Shown one piece after another: positions 61,863 through 64,000 of a stretch of DNA of 64,000 nt. The stretch spans positions 62,001 to 126,000 of the forward strand of contig NZ_JNWV01000007.1 of the NCBI RefSeq assembly GCF_000716535.1, in the 5' to 3' direction. Position 1 is the stretch's first letter. Each line of letters starts with the position of its first letter. The notes beneath the pieces are model-generated. The model saw nothing but the letters and a program-made list of their open reading frames with translations. It was not told where the DNA came from and ran no database searches. Both the position numbers and the translations under genes were made by a program. Source of the DNA: Streptomyces flaveolus (GTDB taxonomy: Bacteria; Actinomycetota; Actinomycetes; Streptomycetales; Streptomycetaceae).

Positions 61863-62630
61863 ATGACCCAGGAGTACACGCGGTTGGCCGTGCTGTCCGA
61901 CATCCACGGCGTGCTGCCCGCCCTGGAGGCGGTCCTGGCGGAGCCCGAGGTGGCCGCGGCCGAGCGGATCGTCCTCACCGGGGACATCACGGCGGGCCCC
62001 CAGCCGGCCGAGGTGCTGGACCTGCTGCGCGAGCAGGGCGACCGGGTGCTGTGGATCGGCGGCAACGCGGACCGGGAGCTGGTGGAGTACCGGCGGGGCG
62101 AGCGCACGGAGATCCCGGACCCGATCGGCCCGTACGCCGCCCGGGCGCTGCGCCCGGACCAGGTCGACTTCCTGGCCGCCCTGCCACGCACTCGCACCCT
62201 GCGCGTGCGCGGCCTCGGCCCGGTCCTCTTCTGCCACGCCACCCCGCGCGACGACGAGGAACTGGTCCTGGTCGACTCGCGCCCGGCCCGCTGGACGGAG
62301 GTCTTCACCGGCCTGCCGCCCGACGTCGGCACGGTCGTCTGCGGCCACACCCACATGCCGTACGTCCGCCTGGCCCACGGCCGCCTGGTGGTCAACCCCG
62401 GCAGCGTCGGCATGCCCTACGGCCGTCCGGGCGCCCACTGGTGCCTCCTCGGCCCCGGGACCGACCTGCGTGTGACGCCGTACGACATTCCGGCGGCGGT
62501 GGCCCGGCTGGCCCGGGAGTGCGCCTACCCGGACATCGCCGCCTGGGCCGACCACTTCCTGTACGCCCGGGCGACGGACACGGACGTGCTGGAGGCGTGG
62601 GGACCGAAGGACGGGCGGTGCGCTTCGTAG
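61863..62630 (+). CDS. metallophosphoesterase (YfcE/MJ0936-like)
   Basis: 255-residue calcineurin-like phosphoesterase. The metal motifs are in order: AVLSDIHGVLPAL (Asp-x-His), VLTGDITAGP (Gly-Asp), IGGNADRELVEY (Gly-Asn), LFCHATPRDD (His) and VVCGHTHMPYVRL (Gly-His-x-His), followed by VNPGSVGMPYG. Substrate unknown; relatives act on cyclic nucleotides or phosphodiesters. ATG at 61863 with GGGGG upstream. It starts 49 bases behind the dehydrogenase gene. Confidence 0.92.
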   Translation: MTQEYTRLAVLSDIHGVLPALEAVLAEPEVAAAERIVLTGDITAGPQPAEVLDLLREQGDRVLWIGGNADRELVEYRRGERTEIPDPIGPYAARALRPDQVDFLAALPRTRTLRVRGLGPVLFCHATPRDDEELVLVDSRPARWTEVFTGLPPDVGTVVCGHTHMPYVRLAHGRLVVNPGSVGMPYGRPGAHWCLLGPGTDLRVTPYDIPAAVARLARECAYPDIAAWADHFLYARATDTDVLEAWGPKDGRCAS

Positions 62631-62741
62631 GGTGAGGACACCCGCGATCTTCACGGCCCTCGGCATCGTCATGGGAACCGCCGTCAGGAACGCCGGTGTC
62701 GTCGTCGTGGAACCGGCCTCGCCCTTGAAGGAGCCCCGCCC

Positions 62742-63860
62742 ATGTCGCTCACCCTCCGTCCCCTCACCCGTGCCGAGCACCTCGCCTTCGTGGCGGAGCG
62801 GCCCTCGGTCAGCCACATGCAGGTGCCGTCGTGGGGGGACGTGAAACCGGACTGGCGGGCCGAGAGCCTGGGATGGTTCGAGGCGGACGGGCGGCTCGTG
62901 GGGGCCGGGTTGGTGCTGCTGCGGCCGTTGCCCAGGGTGAAGCGGTATCTGGCCTACCTCCCCGAGGGGCCCGTGATCGACTGGGACGCGCCCGACCTGG
63001 AGCGCTGGCTGGAGCCGATGCTGGCCCACCTCAAGGCCCGGGGCGCCTTCTCGGTGAAGATGGGGCCGCCCGTGGTGGCCCGGCGGTGGAGCCCGGAGGC
63101 GGTCAAGGCCGCGATCGCCGACCCCGGCGCGCACCGGCTGCGCGACGTGCCGGCGACGTCGTGCGAGCGGGGCCTGGACCTCGCCGAGCGGCTGCGCGGC
63201 ATGGGCTGGCAGCAGACCGAGCCGGGCGGGGAGGAGGGGTTCGCCGCCGGGCAGCCCCGCTACGTGTGCCAGATCCCGTTCGCGGGCCGGTCCCTGGAGG
63301 ACATCCACCGCGGGCTCAACCAGCAGTGGCGGCGCAACATCAAGAAGGCCGAGAAGGCGGGCGTGAAGATCGTCCGGGGCGGCCCGGAGGACCTGCCGGT
63401 CTTCTACGACCTCTACGCCGAGACCGCCGAGCGCGACCGCTTCATCCCGCGCCCCCTGCCGTACTTCCAGCGCATGTGGACCGCGCTCACCGCGGAGCAC
63501 CCCGATCGGATGCGGCTCTACCTCGCCCACCACGACGGGGACGTCCTCGCCGCGGCCACCATGCTGATCGTCGGCGGGCACGTCTGGTACTCCTACGGCG
63601 CCTCCACCAGCCGCAAGCGCGAGGTGCAGCCCAACAACGCCCTGCAGTGGCGGATGATGTGCGACGCCCATGAACTGGGCGCGCACGTCTACGACTTCCG
63701 GGGCATCACCGACACCCTGGAGGAGTCCAACCATCTGCTCGGCCTGCTCCGCTTCAAGGTGGGCGCGGGCGGTGGGGCCGTCGAGTACGCGGGGGAGTGG
63801 GACTTCCCGCTGAACCGGCTGCTGCACAAGGCCTTCGACATGTATATGGCCCGCCGCTGA
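62742..63860 (+). CDS. FemX/FemAB-family peptidoglycan bridge aminoacyltransferase
   Basis: 372-residue two-GNAT-fold transferase that adds the first bridge amino acid (glycine in Streptomyces) to lipid II using aminoacyl-tRNA, on the inner face of the membrane. Features are VKRYLAYLPEGPVIDW, SFEDIHRGL-like SLEDIHRGLNQQWRRNIKKAEKAGV, FYDLYAETAERDRFIPR and WYSYGASTSRKREVQPNNAL, all family-typical. ATG at 62742 with AAGGAG at the right distance. The 140 bases after it show no gene start. Confidence 0.9.
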   Translation: MSLTLRPLTRAEHLAFVAERPSVSHMQVPSWGDVKPDWRAESLGWFEADGRLVGAGLVLLRPLPRVKRYLAYLPEGPVIDWDAPDLERWLEPMLAHLKARGAFSVKMGPPVVARRWSPEAVKAAIADPGAHRLRDVPATSCERGLDLAERLRGMGWQQTEPGGEEGFAAGQPRYVCQIPFAGRSLEDIHRGLNQQWRRNIKKAEKAGVKIVRGGPEDLPVFYDLYAETAERDRFIPRPLPYFQRMWTALTAEHPDRMRLYLAHHDGDVLAAATMLIVGGHVWYSYGASTSRKREVQPNNALQWRMMCDAHELGAHVYDFRGITDTLEESNHLLGLLRFKVGAGGGAVEYAGEWDFPLNRLLHKAFDMYMARR

Positions 63861-64000
63861 GGTCGCTCTCAGGTTCTTGGCCGAACTCCCAGCTTTCGGG
63901 TACGGGAGCGGGCACGCGTACGGGAACGGGGACGCGAAGGGGCATGAGGCGTACGCCCGGGCGTCCTCAGCGACACACCTCCCGGCAGACCCACCGGCAT
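63861..64000. other. no feature seen at right edge
   Basis: The last 140 bases contain repeated GTACGGGAGCGGGCACGCG-like short motifs but no start codon with a ribosome site leading out of the window, and no clear hairpin. Confidence 0.6.

Overview
The window is a high-GC stretch of an actinomycete chromosome, almost certainly a Streptomyces. The signs are the strong G/C bias at third codon positions, frequent GTG and TTG starts, many apparently leaderless promoters, only one in-frame TTA codon found by eye, an ATP-binding/XRE/DUF397 (whiJ-type) regulatory set, CysO, futalosine-pathway menaquinone genes and an actinobacterial SerC. Gene density and gene types look like the conserved chromosome core. 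I saw no rRNA, tRNA, CRISPR array, insertion sequence or prophage. All assignments come from reading the sequence and from recall of protein families; no search was run.

Layout. 1-3.9 kb: the end of threonine synthase, the CysO sulfur carrier, a CspA-type cold-shock protein, then groEL2 behind a promoter with CIRCE (HrcA) operators. 3.9-8.3 kb: an Old Yellow Enzyme, then a leftward amino-sugar unit (RpiR regulator, MurQ etherase, a small hypothetical) and two small rightward genes. 8.3-14.2 kb: two DinB/maleylpyruvate-isomerase-fold proteins (one fused to a GNAT domain) around an HD hydrolase, cutC behind a DasR-like site, and a HelD/HelR-type RNA polymerase-associated helicase followed by a degenerate tandem repeat. 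14.2-19.9 kb: a 60-residue protein, a GT87 mannosyltransferase, a CASTOR/POLLUX-like channel protein and a divergent Tat-exported amine oxidase. 19.9-26 kb: XPB helicase, its helicase-associated/WYL partner, two membrane-associated hypotheticals. 26-32.8 kb: HAD phosphatase, CspB, menaquinone genes mqnB/mqnD with a lipoprotein, an MFS exporter, a DUF3027 protein and a GNAT. 32.1-34.4 kb: the whiJ-like set. 34.4-38.7 kb: PhoD phosphatase, PPK2, YihY membrane protein, hemerythrin. 38.8-46.3 kb: a sacsin-like GHKL ATPase, two secreted paralogues and a P-type ATPase. 46.4-53.7 kb: DUF2530, purine permease, an RHH protein, a MarR/MFS pair, a cobD relic, a GNAT, ThpR, a 28-codon micro-ORF, an aldo/keto reductase and an AhpD-like protein. 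53.8-63.9 kb: a beta-propeller-like hypothetical, Uma2 nuclease, SGNH hydrolase, a secreted esterase-like protein, SerC, a FAD/Fe-S dehydrogenase, a metallophosphoesterase and a FemX-like transferase.

How the genes fit together. Likely co-transcribed sets are: rpiR-murQ-hypothetical (cell-wall MurNAc recycling); lipoprotein-mqnB-mqnD (overlapping genes, menaquinone synthesis); XRE-DUF397 (4-base overlap); marR-MFS; PPK2-yihY. PhoD and PPK2 diverge from one short intergenic region, which suggests shared phosphate control. Stress proteins (GroEL2, two cold-shock proteins, HelD/HelR-like, XPB pair, hemerythrin, sacsin-like ATPase) recur along the window.

The points most worth following are the in-frame insertion of a dispersed hairpin repeat in the sacsin-like gene, the decayed cobD relic, the tandem CIRCE arrangement, the DasR-like site before cutC, the loss of the expected stop codon in the whiJ-set ATPase with antisense overlap of a GNAT gene, the single TTA codon in its XRE partner, the 28-codon leaderless micro-ORF, and the conserved elements upstream of the two secreted paralogues.
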